From: Membranipora membranacea
Taxonomy: Eukaryota > Bryozoa > Gymnolaemata > Cheilostomatida > Membraniporidae
Direction of reading: 5' to 3'
NCBI GenBank assembly: GCA_914767715.1
Contig: OU612065.1
Location: 14,506,001-14,570,000 of the forward strand
DNA length: 64,000 bases
Below are positions 62,201 through 64,000 of this stretch, one piece after another; the first letter of the stretch is position 1, and each line of letters begins with the position of its first letter. A model generated the notes under the pieces. That model was not told the origin of the DNA, ran no database searches, and was given only the letters and a program-made list of their open reading frames with translations. The translations under genes and the position numbers were made by a program.

Positions 62201-64000
62201 AAATCATCTAGTAATGTGTGAATAACAGACATGTGCTTCTGTTTATCTACTCCCTCACAGGTCAGCAGACATCGGACGAGACGAAGGTGGCCTGAAACAT
62301 ATGATAATCTCATAATGATTCTAACAATTCACATCTTTGTGACTTTTTTATTCTCATTTTTTGGGTATTCTGTAAAACATTCTCAACAAATGAGTACTAT
62401 CCAACATAAAGTTCATGATACATATAATATATATTACATCAAATTAGTACAGAAGGTTGTTATGATTGTCTCCAAATTTCATCAACGTAATTGCACCGAA
62501 ATATACAAACTGCCAAGCTATGATAGAAAAAGATACAACCAAGTAATAGGCTCTGGAGTAGAGCACAAACTGAAATGTTCCTTGTATGGTGTTCCTTCTC
62601 AAACTCTCACCTGTCAGGAGTATATCATCGGTAGATATGTCTGATACTCTTTTACAAGAAGGCTGAAAGTTACATAACCAGGCTAACTCATCCTCCAGCA
62701 TACTGGCTATGTCTACATTCAATAGCTGCTGCTCTGCGTGTGATAGGTTCATTAACATCTGACACCGCAGATCAAAATACTGCAAACACTGAGCTAGCAG
62801 ACGCTGAGAGATACAGAAAAATATAAATGAGCGATCTCTCAAATGAAACTTACCACCAAACATCATCACATCGATTTTGTAGTCATGAGAACACAACTTC
62901 AATATTTATTGTTGGCCAATAAAGTCATGGCTGGCAAATAGAAGTAGGAAAAGTTTGGTGCTTATTATTATTCATTTATTGAGTCTGGGAATCCAACCTG
63001 TTGCTGGCATCCCTCACAATAAGGATATCACTTTAGTTCATAACTCACAATCACCAGTGCGTACTACTTTAAGTACAGGTTTGTATTTTTACAGTACATA
63101 CCTGCCGTGCACCTCGTGTGGATGAGCTGCTGACCCAGTAAGGCAGTCTGGCAGCCAGGATAACTCTCAGTAGATAGTACTTTGGATGTTCTATTGATGA
63201 TTGAGGTGGGATAGTGTCTGACAGCTTACGTAGAGAGTTAGCAGCACATATCCTCACTTCATCCCGGCAGCATCCCGTCAAAACGTCCAGAAGGAAGTCA
63301 GCGACACATGGTAGAGAGTAGAAATGCCCTGAAACATGAGAAAATAATGATACCAATCAGTTTTCCTGGCCAAGCTAAAACAGAGAAAACGAGATAGTGG
63401 GAAAGTCCGCAAGTACCATGGAGAAATAACTTCCAGAAAACCGCTGATCATGTCATGCGTGATTTGATCACAACAAAAAACATGTAATAACTTACCGATA
63501 AGTTCAGGACGGGCACAGAGGCAGAACACCATAATCTCAAAGGCTTTGACTGCAATACTAGAATCTATGGCATCAACAGAAGTTTGACTGAGACACACTC
63601 CAGCATGTAGACAAGTTACATCTGTCTCGCTGCTTGAACTGGTGGCACTGTCTGTAAAATCAGAATGTGATACAAAATTACGTAAAATATGAATTTCAAC
63701 TCAACGCAGCAAAACAAGCTATTTTGAAACATAGCTTAGCAAAGACCGTTGTCCAACAAAAACCTGCTACTGCTTGTTTCATCATGCTGTAGTCAATAAG
63801 GGTAACGTCGTAGACAAAAAAATCATCATCCTTATAATTACAAGGGGATATTGTGTACTGTACCTGCGCTGTTTTGTCGAAGACGACCATAAGCATTGAG
63901 ATCCCTGGTAGGTTGCATACTGCTGGAGAGGTGGTGCTTACCGATACTGGCAGCCCAGGCTACTCTCATCATACAGCTGAGCATGTCAGTGAACTCTGAC
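53285..64000 (-). CDS. USP24: USP24 ubiquitin-specific protease, 3' part (5' end outside window)
   Basis: Cysteine deubiquitinase. Exons seen, 5' to 3': 63864->64000, 63496-63651, 63102-63328, 62611-62803, 62132-62291, 61824-61996, 61393-61528, 61115-61241, 60651-60787, 60105-60243, 59751-59870, 59190-59466, 58717-58925, 58145-58368, 57565-57675, 57116-57221, 56680-56799, 56015-56107, 55411-55516, 55016-55149, 54573-54761, 54065-54243, 53638-53770, 53285-53431. They give 3733 nt, about 1243 aa to the stop, all in frame. The complete USP domain is present: Cys box [20 protein letters not shown], zinc-ribbon pairs ([14 protein letters not shown]), and the His box [12 protein letters not shown] with KWFKFND. 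It ends [14 protein letters not shown] helical C-terminal region follows ([24 protein letters not shown]). RASSGFVGL and [19 protein letters not shown] match USP24 rather than USP9X or USP34. The roughly 40-residue loop between the DMGPYT and YELVG motifs of vertebrate USP24 is nearly absent. Confidence 0.95.

Noticed and set aside
53285-64000. USP9X or USP34 as the identity of the minus-strand deubiquitinase
   Set aside because: The sequence before the Cys box ([14 protein letters not shown]), the [12 protein letters not shown] His box and the [10 protein letters not shown] and [11 protein letters not shown] segments agree with USP24 and not with USP9X or USP34 as I recall them.

Overview
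The window is animal nuclear DNA. It is AT-rich, every large gene is split into many short exons with GT-AG introns, and the genes found (paxillin, SLC26A11, RPE, LRRC45, USP24) are typical metazoan ones. The lineage cannot be fixed from the sequence. A pair of divergent ankyrin-like genes and the compact layout suggest an early-branching invertebrate such as a sponge; this is inference only.

Layout, left to right. 1-2657 holds no confident gene, only a possible 3' end of a plus-strand gene and two foldback repeats. The minus strand then carries five conserved genes in a row: a complete paxillin (2658-11882, 10 coding exons, 612 aa), a complete SLC26A11-type sulfate/anion transporter (14645-22139, 15 exons, 711 aa), ribulose-phosphate 3-epimerase (25920-26603, one coding exon, 227 aa), a complete LRRC45 (30713-47417, 16 exons, 676 aa) and the 3' part of USP24 (53285 to beyond 64000, 24 exons seen, about 1243 aa including the whole catalytic domain). 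I assembled these exon by exon. All junctions keep the reading frame, and the summed exon lengths of the complete genes are exact multiples of three.

The plus strand carries two paralogous three-exon genes of unknown function, with ankyrin-like repeats and a Ser/Thr/Pro-rich tail. Copy A (40530-44124) sits inside intron 2 of LRRC45. Copy B (49670-52033) sits between LRRC45 and USP24. LRRC45 exons 1 and 2 therefore lie between the two copies. Copy A carries about 2.7 tandem repeats of a roughly 104-residue unit that copy B has once. A tentative small plus-strand gene lies head to head with SLC26A11 at 22483-24449.

Introns and spacers contain many small mobile elements: an hAT-like element with an 8-bp target duplication in LRRC45 intron 1, a 109-bp element with a 9-bp duplication, a 49-bp miniature element with an 8-bp duplication, long palindromes, a tRNA-derived SINE, and two reverse-transcriptase fragments. 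The conserved genes belong to separate processes (adhesion scaffold, anion transport, pentose phosphate pathway, centrosome linker, deubiquitination), so nothing suggests a functional cluster. The least explained content is the A/B pair and its nesting around LRRC45.
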